Source: Streptomyces cellulosae (GTDB taxonomy: Bacteria; Actinomycetota; Actinomycetes; Streptomycetales; Streptomycetaceae). Taken from it: DNA of 64,000 bases. Position 1 is the first letter of the stretch. Every line of letters begins with the position of its first letter. The notes beneath the pieces are model-generated. The model saw nothing but the letters and a program-made list of their open reading frames with translations. It ran no database searches and was not told the origin of the DNA. Where the stretch lies: contig BNBH01000004.1 in the NCBI GenBank assembly GCA_014655195.1, forward strand, positions 248,001 through 312,000, read 5' to 3'. Positions 56,623-64,000 of the stretch are shown piece after piece. The position numbers were made by a program, and so were the translations under genes.

Positions 56623-57003
56623 TCAGCGGTGTCCCTGGACCGTGTCGGCACCCTGCCGGCGGAGCTCCTCGTTCGTCCGTTCGGCCTGCTCCAGCTGGTC
56701 CTCGAGGCTCACGATCCGGCACGCGGCGTCCACCGGGGTGCCCTGGTCGACGAGCTCGCGGGCGCGGGCGGCGAGCCGCAGCTGGTGGCGCGAGTAGCGC
56801 CGGTGACCACCGTCCGAGCGGGTCGGGGTGATCAGCCGCGCCTCACCGAGAGCGCGGAGGAACGCGGGAGTCGCTCCGACCAGTTCCGCGGCCCTGCCCA
56901 TGGTGTAGGCCGGGAAGTGGTCGTCGTCGAGCCGGTCGGCGACGGGCGGCCGGTCCTGGTCCGGCTGCCGGCCGTCGGCGTACGGCTGACTTTCCGAGGG
57001 CAT
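56623..57003 (-). CDS. MerR-family HTH protein
   Basis: 126 aa from ATG 57003. MerR winged helix at about residues 28-80 (AYTMGRAAELVGATPAFLRA, LGEARLITPTRSDGGHRRYS), then a coiled coil (VSLEDQLEQAERTNEELRRQ). It has no long effector-binding domain, like other short MerR proteins often located near cold-shock genes in actinobacteria. Confidence 0.85.
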   Translation of the reverse strand: MPSESQPYADGRQPDQDRPPVADRLDDDHFPAYTMGRAAELVGATPAFLRALGEARLITPTRSDGGHRRYSRHQLRLAARARELVDQGTPVDAACRIVSLEDQLEQAERTNEELRRQGADTVQGHR

Positions 57004-57128
57004 ACGCACCTTTCCGCGGACCACAGCGGTCACGGTCCGCCACGGGGACAGGTTCCCCACCGTCAAACTCTAGTCGCCTCGACGGAAAATCTGTCGTGGC
57101 GCGTGCAGATGTCCTCGGCCGCCCTCGC

Positions 57129-57857
57129 CTACGGCCTGCCGCGCGCGGCGACCCCGCCGGTTGACCCGTCCGGGGGGCGGGCCCGGTGCGGGCCCCTTTC
57201 CCCGAGCACCTGACCCAGTTCCTCCTCGTCGAGCGGCCGTCCCGGCCGCGGGCGGGGCCCGGCCGCGGGGCCGCGCAGCCCTTCGAGGAACAGGGCCAGG
57301 GGGCGGCGCCAGGCGTCGGGGCCGGCGGCGACGGCCAGCGGCGGCACGGCGCGGCCCAGTGCCGCCAGGGCGAAGAGCAGGTCCTCGGTGGTGACGTCCG
57401 CGCGGACGCTCCCCTGCGCTCGGGCGCGCTCCAGCAGCACGTCGACCGTCTCGCGGTTGTGCGCGTGGACGGCGCCGAGCGTCTCGACGTCCGGCAGACG
57501 GGTGGTCATCAGGTCGTTGGTGCCGCGATCGGCCGCAAGGGTGGCGAACACGGCGTCCAGATACTCCGCCGGACCGGCCCACGCGTCGGGCGCGCGGCGC
57601 GCACGCTCACCCGCCTCCATGGTCCCCGTGAGGGGGTCGCGGAACACGGCGTCCACGAGCGCGGCCCGGGTGGGGAAGTGCCGGCGGAGCGTCGCGTTGC
57701 CGACCCCGGCGCGCCGCGCGATCACGTCCAGCGGCGCCTCGAGCCCCTGCTCGGCGAACACGGCGTGCGCCGCCTCCACCAGCCGCTCCCGGTTCCGCCG
57801 CGCGTCCCGCCGCAGCCGGGGCGCACCGGACCCCTCGGGTTCCTCACCGACGCTCAT
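57129..57857 (-). CDS. TetR-family regulator
   Basis: 242 aa from ATG 57857 (GCGGAGGATCC upstream). Helix-turn-helix in residues 17-62 (RERLVEAAHAVFAEQGLEAP, LDVIARRAGVGNATLRRHFP, TRAALVDAVF). A helical ligand domain with a Pro/Arg tail follows. It is divergent from the P450 remnant at 57960, which may once have been its target. Confidence 0.88.
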   Translation of the reverse strand: MSVGEEPEGSGAPRLRRDARRNRERLVEAAHAVFAEQGLEAPLDVIARRAGVGNATLRRHFPTRAALVDAVFRDPLTGTMEAGERARRAPDAWAGPAEYLDAVFATLAADRGTNDLMTTRLPDVETLGAVHAHNRETVDVLLERARAQGSVRADVTTEDLLFALAALGRAVPPLAVAAGPDAWRRPLALFLEGLRGPAAGPRPRPGRPLDEEELGQVLGERGPHRARPPDGSTGGVAARGRP

Positions 57858-57959
57858 GGATCCTCCGCACGAACCGGGGAGCGCTCCCCGGGCGGACGCC
57901 ATCGTCCCGGCGACAAGTGGGGACTGCTCCCCGTTTCACAGTTCGCCGAGCGGAGAGAA

Positions 57960-58414
57960 CCGCACCGCGCGCGCTCACAGCACCGACGGACCGGCGCCCC
58001 TGGAGTGGGCGCCGACACCCTTCCCCTTCGAGCGGCTCGCCGCCCTCCGCGCCGAGGGGCCGGTGCACCGGGTGCACGTCCCCGGAAGCGGGGGCGCCCG
58101 GCTGGTGGTGACCCGGGAGGCGGTACGGACGGCACTCACGGATCCCCGGCTGCGGAACGACATCCGGCCCTCGGCCGGCTGGGAGTCCGACGGCGGGCAC
58201 GCGGTCGGCCGCAACACGCTGGAGAGCGACCCGCCGCACCACACCCGGCTGCGGCGGTGGTCGCGAACCACTTCACTCCCGGCCGGATCGCCGCGCTGCG
58301 CCCCCGCATCGAAGGCACCCTCATCTCGCCCTCGACGCCGATCCGGAGTCGCTCACCTGGCGGGCGGGCACGCTACTGCGGGGGCTCACCGCACTCCCCG
58401 TGCACCTCGGCTGA
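57960..58414 (+). pseudogene. Cytochrome P450 remnant with large internal deletion
   Basis: The first frame matches an actinobacterial P450 N-terminus (FPFERLAALRAEGPVHRVHV, RLVVTREAVRTALTDPRLRN, DPPHHTRLRR). After a frameshift near 58258 comes VVANHFTPGRIAALRPRIEG, and then the sequence jumps to the usual P450 C-terminal end (LTWRAGTLLRGLTALPVHLG, stop at 58414). The heme-binding Cys loop, I helix and ExxR are missing, so the gene is dead. Confidence 0.8.
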
Positions 58415-58511
58415 CACGGCACTTCTCGGGGCCTCCCGGAGCCGACCCCGAGACGTCCACCGTCCGACCCCGAGATGTGTCAGAAGCCCGAGGTCCCGCC
58501 GCCGGCGCCCC

Positions 58512-58640
58512 ATGGGTGACGCTTTGCACAAGATCCTGACCGCGCTGGGAAACCCACACCGGATGCGGATCGTGGCGGCGCTCGTGGAGAACCGCACGTA
58601 CGTCAGCGCGCTGCCGCGCGAGATCGGCATCTGGCGGGCG
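58512..58640 (+). pseudogene. ArsR-family regulator, N-terminal fragment
   Basis: MGDALHKILTALGNPHRMRI and VAALVENRTYVSALPREIGI match the start of an ArsR winged helix, but after GIW the frame turns into unrelated Arg/Pro-rich residues instead of the recognition helix. It lies next to the deleted P450, so this interval has decayed. Confidence 0.6.
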
Positions 58641-58880
58641 GCGGAGGCTCGGGAGCCGGTCGCCGGGACGCGTACGCAGCCGGAACCGGCGGAGACGGGA
58701 AGGCCGGGGCCGGGCCCCGAGCTGCACACGTGGGGACGCGACGGCCCGTCCCGGCCTTCCTCTGGCCGCAGCCTGCCACCCGGTGCGGGGCGCCGCCCCT
58801 CGGGGAGGGCCGAGCGGGTGGCGCCGCCGATTCGGACATAGCGGGAGCTTTATCACATTTCCTGGTCCATACTCGGAAAC

Positions 58881-59252
58881 ATGAACACGGCAACGCTTGT
58901 ACAGCTGGCCGCCGACACCCACCAGTGGGCCGTGGCAGCGGCCTTCATCGGCGGCATCATCGTGGCAGGTGGCCTGGTCTGGGCCGTCCGTGTGGGAATG
59001 CGGTACATGGACCAGGAGTCCCCCCGGCCCCAGCCCGACGAGCAGCCGAAGCTGCCGGACGGCGGGGCGGTGCGGGAGATGCGGGAGATGCGGGAGCCGG
59101 ACGAGATACCGCTCACGCCGCGCAGCGGCTCGCGGCTGATGCCGTACGAGTTGCATCACGCGAGTACGAGGACCGGTAAGGACCAGAAGAGGAAACGGTG
59201 GCTGCCGGGGTCCAGCGGGGCGTTCGGGAGCGGGGGGCCGGGTCACGTGTGA
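58881..59252 (+). CDS. DUF6479-type membrane protein, 123 aa
   Basis: Membrane helix WAVAAAFIGGIIVAGGLVWA (about residues 16-35), then VRVGMRYMDQESPRPQPDEQ, PKLPDGGAVREMREMREPDE and IPLTPRSGSRLMPYELHHAS. The P-x-x-DEQPKLPDGGxVxEM-x-E-x-REPDE block is the signature of DUF6479, a Streptomyces family of unknown role. Upstream is AT-rich promoter-like sequence (TTTATCACATTTCCTGG). Confidence 0.8.
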   Translation: MNTATLVQLAADTHQWAVAAAFIGGIIVAGGLVWAVRVGMRYMDQESPRPQPDEQPKLPDGGAVREMREMREPDEIPLTPRSGSRLMPYELHHASTRTGKDQKRKRWLPGSSGAFGSGGPGHV

Positions 59253-59336
59253 GGTGCCGGTTCCGGAAGGCACGGGTGCCTGGCCGACCGGCGGTTCCCG
59301 AGGCTGGGCGCCCTGACCTGCCGTTCGCGCGCCGTT

Positions 59337-60101
59337 TCAGCGGGGCGGGACCGTCGACGCCTCCGGGGTCGGTGGACCCACCGTGATCTGAATCTGCTCG
59401 CTCGACGCCGACACGCCGTTCAGCGTCGCCGTCGCCTGCAACCGGTTCGCCCCCGCGGGCAGATCACGGCCGGGAGCGCAGCTCCACAACCCGTCCGCCC
59501 CCGCCGTGTCCGCACACACCTGGTTCCCGTCCTGGTCGGACACCGTCACCCGCGCCCCCGGGTACGCCGTGCCCGACGCGGCCGGCCGGTACCCCAGCGG
59601 CACCCCCGACTCGGGCCGGGACAGCACCGGTGACGGAAGCCCCACCGTCACCTGGCACCCCCCGCTCGCCCGCGTCACCCCCTCCGCGTCCGCGAGCCGC
59701 ATCAAGCACCCGTCCAGCCGCGTCCCCGGCACCGCGTCGGCGGGCACCGCGAGGACGAAGGGGAAGGTGCCGGTCCGCCACGGGCTCTCCGCCGACATGG
59801 CGGTGTACGCGGCGGTACGGCCGTCGGCGGCCACCTCGCCCCGGTAGCCGGCGACGGTGAGCGGTACGGCGGTGGCCTTCGCCCCGGCCGGAGCGGTCAG
59901 CGTCAGGCTGGAACCGAGGCCGAGCACGGGACCGGACAGCCCTGACGCCTCGACGATGCCGTCCCGTCCGGGCGGGATCGTCACGGACCCCCAGAGCACG
60001 CGCTCGCCTGCCGCCGCGGAAGGCGGGGCGGCCGGCCACCCGCCCGTGAGAATCCCGGCCGCCGTCAACACGGCGGCCGCTGCCTTGCTGGACCTGTTCA
60101 T
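59337..60101 (-). CDS. Secreted Ig-like/carboxypeptidase-regulatory-like protein
   Basis: 254 aa from ATG 60101. Sec signal peptide (SKAAAAVLTAAGILTGGWPA). The mature part has two beta-sandwich units: SSLTLTAPAGAKATAVPLTV, YRGEVAADGRTAAYTAMSAE, and a bacterial Ig-like module YPGARVTVSDQDGNQVCADT, GADGLWSCAPGRDLPAGANR. Two cysteines in the second unit may pair. Function unknown; probably a surface or extracellular protein. Confidence 0.75.
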   Translation of the reverse strand: MNRSSKAAAAVLTAAGILTGGWPAAPPSAAAGERVLWGSVTIPPGRDGIVEASGLSGPVLGLGSSLTLTAPAGAKATAVPLTVAGYRGEVAADGRTAAYTAMSAESPWRTGTFPFVLAVPADAVPGTRLDGCLMRLADAEGVTRASGGCQVTVGLPSPVLSRPESGVPLGYRPAASGTAYPGARVTVSDQDGNQVCADTAGADGLWSCAPGRDLPAGANRLQATATLNGVSASSEQIQITVGPPTPEASTVPPR

Positions 60102-60235
60102 CGTGGAGGGGCTCCCTGTACGCCGGAGGTCGGACACACCTGCGGCCGACTCTGACGTCCGCCTCCGCGTCCCGCCCGCGCTGAACCGCCGTACGGGTGT
60201 CCGCGGCACCGCGTGATGCCGCGGACACCCTCACC

Positions 60236-61939
60236 TCACCGCGTCAGCCAGGCCGTCGTGTCCGGCGGCAGATGGCCGTCCTCCAGCGGGGCGCTGGTCA
60301 AGGCCACCTCGCCCGGCGGGAGCGGGACCGGAGCGGCGGACAGGTTCGTCACGCAGCGCCAGCCGTCGCCCCGGTCGAACTGGAGGACCCCCTCCGGGGT
60401 GTCCTCCGCCCACTTCAGCGTCTCGCCGTCCATCAGCTTGCGGCGCAGGCGCAGGGCCGTGCGGTACAGCTCCAGGGTGGAGCCCTCCACCCCGTCCTGC
60501 GCCTCCACGGAGTACGCCGCGAAGGACGGCGGCTGCGGCAGCCACGCGCCGTTCGCGCCGAAGCCGTACGACGGGCCGGTCGTGGTCCACGGCAGCGGGA
60601 CGCGACAACCGTCGCGGCCCTTGCGGACGCGGCCGGTCTGCTCCCAGATGGGGTCCTGGAGGACGGACGTGGGCAGGTCGGCGACCTCGGGCAGGCCCAG
60701 TTCCTCGCCCTGGTAGACGTACGCCGAGCCGGGCAGCGCCAGCATCAGCAGGGTGGCGGCGCGGGCCCGCCGCAGGCCCGCCTCCGGGTCGACGGCGGGA
60801 GCCTTGCCGCCGGACAGCAGCCAGGCGTTGGTGTCCGTGCCGGGCGGCAGCATCAGCCGGGAGGCGTGCCGGATCACGTCGTGATTGGACAGCACCCAGG
60901 TCGCGGACGCGCCGGCCGCCTGGGCGGTCGCCAGGGAGTCGGTGATGACCTGGCGCAGCTCGTCCGCGTCCCACACGGCCTCGAGGTACTCGAAGTTGAA
61001 GGCCTGGCCCAGCTCGTCCGGACGGGCGTACAGGGCGCGCCGCGCGCCGGGCACCCACGCCTCCGCCACGGCCGTACGCGGCGGGGTGTACGTGTCGAAG
61101 ATCTTCCGCCAGTCGCGGTAGATCTCGTGCGTCTCGTCGCGGTCGTAGAACGGGTGCGTGCCGGGCGCGAAGTCGACGAGGGCAGCCTCGCCGCCGGCCG
61201 CGTGGTCGCCGAGGTCGCGCAGCGGCTCCTCGAGGTCCTTGGTGAGGGCGTGCGCCACGTCGATCCGGAAGCCGTCCACGCCCCGGTCGGACCAGAAGCG
61301 CAGGGTGGTGCGGAAGTCCTCGCGGACGTCCGGGTGGTCCCAGTTCAGGTCGGGCTGCTCGGCGGCGAACAGATGCAGGTACCACTGCCCGTCCGGCACC
61401 CGCTGCCAGGCGCTGCCGCCGAACACGGACTGCCAGTCGGTGGGCGGCAGCTCGCCGCTCGCCCCGCGTCCGTCGCGGAAGACGTAACGGTCGCGGGCCG
61501 GGGAGCCGGGCCCGGCGCGCAGCGCCTCCTGGAACCAGACGTGCTGGTGGGAGGTGTGGTTGGGGACGATGTCGACGATCACCTTCAGCCCGAGCCGGTG
61601 CGCCTCACGGACCAGCGCGTCGAAGTCGTCGAGGGTGCCAAGACGCGGGTCGACGTCTCGCGGGTCGGCGACGTCGTAGCCGCCGTCGGCCAGCTCGGAC
61701 GGGTAGAACGGGCTGAGCCACAGGGCGTCGACGCCCAGCGCGGACAGATGCGTGAGGCGCCGCGTGATGCCGCGCAGGTCGCCCAGTCCGTCGCCGTCGG
61801 CGTCGGCGAAGCTGCGGGGGTAGATCTGGTAGACGACCGCCTGCCGCCACCAGTCGGGGTCGCGGGAGGAGAGGTCGGGCGTGGCGTCGGGGGCGGGGTG
61901 CGGCGGCCGGGGGTCGGGCGCGGTGGGGCGGTCGGTCAC
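60236..61939 (-). CDS. GH13 alpha-glucosidase (oligo-1,6-glucosidase/AglA type)
   Basis: 567 aa from GTG 61939. The GH13 conserved regions are present: DIVPNHTS, GFRIDVAHAL (nucleophile Asp), VAEAW (acid/base Glu) and LSNHDVIRH (transition-state Asp). The N-terminal WWRQAVVYQIYPRSFADADG and YQGEELGLPEV are typical of alpha-glucosidases that work on maltose or isomaltose in the cytosol. There is no signal peptide. No maltose transporter genes lie next to it in the window. Confidence 0.93.
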   Translation of the reverse strand: MTDRPTAPDPRPPHPAPDATPDLSSRDPDWWRQAVVYQIYPRSFADADGDGLGDLRGITRRLTHLSALGVDALWLSPFYPSELADGGYDVADPRDVDPRLGTLDDFDALVREAHRLGLKVIVDIVPNHTSHQHVWFQEALRAGPGSPARDRYVFRDGRGASGELPPTDWQSVFGGSAWQRVPDGQWYLHLFAAEQPDLNWDHPDVREDFRTTLRFWSDRGVDGFRIDVAHALTKDLEEPLRDLGDHAAGGEAALVDFAPGTHPFYDRDETHEIYRDWRKIFDTYTPPRTAVAEAWVPGARRALYARPDELGQAFNFEYLEAVWDADELRQVITDSLATAQAAGASATWVLSNHDVIRHASRLMLPPGTDTNAWLLSGGKAPAVDPEAGLRRARAATLLMLALPGSAYVYQGEELGLPEVADLPTSVLQDPIWEQTGRVRKGRDGCRVPLPWTTTGPSYGFGANGAWLPQPPSFAAYSVEAQDGVEGSTLELYRTALRLRRKLMDGETLKWAEDTPEGVLQFDRGDGWRCVTNLSAAPVPLPPGEVALTSAPLEDGHLPPDTTAWLTR

Positions 61940-62086
61940 GCGGGGTCTCCTCTGGGTGTGCGGGTACCGGCGGAGAAACTGACCAGAACACCGTAAAAGC
62001 GAACGCACCGGTAACGGGGTGCCATTCCGCCCGGGTGTGGCGGACCGCACGTCCGCCGGGCGCACCTGGATCGCACCGGCGTCCGA

Positions 62087-63073
62087 CTAGGGAGTGAAGT
62101 GTTCGACCGTGGTCAGGTAGAGCTTCACATAGCGCTCCACGTCCACGTCCAGACCCACGTCCACCAGGGTCTGCTCGCGGGTGCCCTCGTGCAGCTCCGA
62201 CTCCCCGATGCGGGGGCGGCGGTCGACGATCGTCTGGCCGCGCGCCGGCCCGGGCGCCAGGGACACCTCGACGGGGAGGCGGTGGGTGGTCAGCCCCTCC
62301 GGGTCGGCGACGGCGCACAGCGCGCCCGCGTCGCCGAGCCCGCCGGAGTCCTCGCCGGGGTCGTCGGGACGGCTGTCCGGGTGGGCGGGGCGGTGCGCGA
62401 GGAGGTCGCCGGCCAGCCGGGCGCCCGGTTCGTCGCTCGCGCGCAGCCGCCGCACGTCGGCACCGGGGACGACGACCCGGGTGAACACGTCCAGCCCGTA
62501 CATGGTGATCGGCACGCCCGCGGTGAGCGTGATCGCGGCGGCCTCCGGGTCGTGCCACACGTTGAACTCGGCCACCGGGGTGGCGTTCCCGGCACCCGCC
62601 GCGCCGCCCATGAACACGATCCGCTCGATGTTGCGGGTCACCTCGGGGTGGGTGCGCAGCAGCAGGGCGATGTTGGTGAGGGGCGCGGTCGGCACGAGGG
62701 TGACCGGGCGGGGCGAGGCGAGGATCTCGCGGCGCAGCAGCGTCACCGCGTCCGCGTCGACCGGAGTGCGGGCCGGGGCGGGCAGGGCGAGGTCGCCCAT
62801 GCCGTCGTGACCGTGGACGTGTCGGGCGGAGCGCGGCGCCTCGATCAGCGGGCGCTCGGCGCCCCGCGCCACCGGCACGTCCCCCGCGCCCGCCCGCTCC
62901 AGCACGGTCAGCGTGTTGCGTACCACGCCGTCCACGTCCGTGTTCCCGGCGACGCAGGTGACGGCCCGCAGGTCGATCCCGGGGTGCCGTACGGCGAACA
63001 GCAGGGCCAGGGCGTCGTCGACCCCGGTGTCGCAGTCGATGATCACCGGGACCGGCCGGCTGCCGTTGCTCAC
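62087..63073 (-). CDS. Inosine-uridine-preferring nucleoside hydrolase
   Basis: 328 aa from GTG 63073 (GAAGGAG upstream). The calcium-site motif IIDCDTGVDDALAL is at residues 9-22, followed by AVTCVAGNTDVDGVVRNTLT, VTLVPTAPLTNIALLLRTHP, IVFMGGAAGAGNATPVAEFN and the FNVWHDPEAAAI region. The enzyme cleaves ribonucleosides to base and ribose. No transporter genes adjoin it. Confidence 0.92.
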   Translation of the reverse strand: MSNGSRPVPVIIDCDTGVDDALALLFAVRHPGIDLRAVTCVAGNTDVDGVVRNTLTVLERAGAGDVPVARGAERPLIEAPRSARHVHGHDGMGDLALPAPARTPVDADAVTLLRREILASPRPVTLVPTAPLTNIALLLRTHPEVTRNIERIVFMGGAAGAGNATPVAEFNVWHDPEAAAITLTAGVPITMYGLDVFTRVVVPGADVRRLRASDEPGARLAGDLLAHRPAHPDSRPDDPGEDSGGLGDAGALCAVADPEGLTTHRLPVEVSLAPGPARGQTIVDRRPRIGESELHEGTREQTLVDVGLDVDVERYVKLYLTTVEHFTP

Positions 63074-63111
63074 GACGGACTCCTTCCGCGGGCGGGGGCT
63101 GCGCGTCGACC

Positions 63112-63306
63112 TTACGCGGGCTCCCGGAGCGCGGTCCCGTGTGCGCGCACCCGCCGCTCGACGCGTCGCAGGAATTCCGCCACCGGCAGCACGCCGGGCC
63201 GTCTCCCGTCCCGCAGCCGTACGGCGGCCAGGCCGTCCGCGGCCTCCCACTCGCCGAGCACCGCCTGAGTACGGCACCAGGCGGACGCGACGGATGCGGG
63301 CGCCAA
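63112..63306 (-). pseudogene. Threonyl-tRNA synthetase C-terminal remnant
   Basis: The frame reads QAVLGEWEAADGLAAVRLRD, GRRPGVLPVAEFLRRVERRV, RAHGTAL. This resembles the last strands and helix of the ThrRS anticodon-binding domain (a pattern of V-x-G-x-x-E-x-x-x-x-x-V-x-V-R-x-R-x-G, then a P-x-x-E-F-x-x-x-V helix). The catalytic core is absent. It may be what is left of an extra ThrRS of the kind used for self-resistance, or of a translocated copy. The match is from memory of the family and moderate. Confidence 0.5.
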
Positions 63307-63611
63307 GACTGCCCTCGGCGGGCCCGCTCACCTCGGCCCGCAGCCCGGGCGCCGCCTCCCGGGGCACTCGCCCCGGGGCTTCGTCAGTGGTCAGCTGTCA
63401 GCGCGCCGGGACGGTCCCCGGCGTCGTCGTGCGGGGCCCATGGGCGCGCTGCATCGGGCGGACGGCAGCGACGGTCGGGCGGCGGGCGCACACGCTTTTC
63501 GCGGGGCTCACGCCAGGCGTGCGGGTGCTCACCCGGACGGCTCGCCGCGCTGGTGGGGGACCTGCGCCGGTGGTGCCGTAGGAGCACGACCCGGCCCCGA
63601 GGAGGCAGCCC
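63307..63611. other. Intergenic region before the last gene
   Basis: 305 bp with no convincing reading frame or repeat. It presumably holds the promoter of the lipoprotein gene at 63612; GAGGCAGCCCG precedes its ATG. Confidence 0.5.
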
Positions 63612-64000
63612 GATGACCCGTGCCCGCGCCCTGCTCGCCTCCGCGCTGTCGGTCACCGTCCCGCTGATCACGGCAGCCTGCGTGGCGTACGAGCGGGACG
63701 TGCCGCGAGCCCTGCCCCAGGGGGTGTCCGAGCCGCCCCCCGCGACCTCGCCCTCCCCGTCGGCGACGGCGTCGCCCTCCGCGGTGACCGGGCGGTCCTC
63801 ACCCGTGCTGAACGACGAGCAGCTCAAAGCCGCGCTGATCACCGAGGCGGACCTGGGCCCGCCGTGGGCGGTCGCCCAAGGGCCCGCGCTGTGGCGGGAC
63901 GGCACGCTGAAGTCGACCGCGGAGGACGGGGACTGCCGGCGGCTGATGGAGATCCTCTACACGGAGGAGCCGTTCGGCGTCCCGGCGGGGCCGCGCGCCT
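63612..64000 (+). CDS. Lipoprotein, N-terminal part (cut by window edge)
   Basis: At least 129 aa from ATG 63612. Lipoprotein signal LLASALSVTVPLITAACVAY with the lipobox TAAC (Cys about 23). A Ser/Thr/Pro linker (PPPATSPSPSATASPSAV) then leads to a globular part starting LNDEQLKAALITEADLGPPW. This layout is common among Streptomyces extracellular lipoproteins with a PknH-like sensor domain, but too little is present to assign it. Confidence 0.72.

Noticed and set aside
60197..61996. 599-aa plus-strand ORF
   Set aside because: It is antisense to the GH13 glucosidase, which has all catalytic motifs.

Overview
The window is high-GC actinobacterial DNA, almost certainly from a Streptomyces chromosome. 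The signs are GC-rich third codon positions, many GTG starts, many ATGA/GTGA-coupled genes, and Streptomyces-type families (DUF5994, DUF6479, SCO2400-like and SCO4225-like proteins, an ECF41 sigma factor, a BlaA/BlaB-like beta-lactam regulatory pair, TPR-type HTH regulators). There is no rRNA, complete tRNA or CRISPR array.

Left accessory region (1 to about 22.2 kb). It opens with a group II intron on the minus strand (5' ribozyme part plus the N-terminus of its reverse transcriptase), directly upstream of a mobC-relaxase pair. Next come a small minus-strand RiPP-like locus (37-aa precursor, asparagine-synthetase-type amide ligase with a frameshift, SAM methyltransferase), four tiny coupled ORFs, an HTH-TPR regulator with a repeat-containing partner, and a SpoIIE phosphatase. 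A stress-like island follows, with four DUF5994 paralogues around a fatty-acid desaturase; three and probably all four paralogues share an upstream motif. Two 46-bp copies of the 3' end of a tRNA-Gly(CCC) gene (16352-16397 and 22116-22161), each followed by a hairpin, bracket a degraded 5.7-kb integrative element. That element holds an integrase remnant, an IS5/IS427-like insertion, two GntR regulators and a coupled set of small genes. The left copy lacks the tRNA 5' half, so a second element probably lies to its left and the intact tRNA is outside the window.

Transition (22.4-26 kb): a HigBA module with a truncated toxin, a formaldehyde-dehydrogenase-like enzyme coupled to a SRPBCC protein, and a remnant of a second dehydrogenase.

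Core-like region (26-64 kb). It contains an exonuclease-BRCT-BRCT-TerD fusion; a response regulator/kinase/GerMN-like lipoprotein operon; a DUF3152 zincin-like protein; and a VTC polyphosphate polymerase-like/DUF4956/CotH operon followed by a second two-component system. Further on are CsbD, TerD and polysaccharide deacetylase genes, a second SpoIIE-type protein with altered metal ligands, an ECF41 sigma factor with a flavoprotein, and a xylose-type binding protein. A beta-lactam response locus has a beta-lactamase and an MecA-like PBP divergent from a LysR regulator and a BlaB-like protein. The end holds a cold-shock gene, MerR and TetR regulators, remnants of P450, ArsR and ThrRS genes, a GH13 glucosidase, a nucleoside hydrolase and a lipoprotein cut by the window edge.

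All family assignments come from reading translated sequence and motifs; no database search was run.
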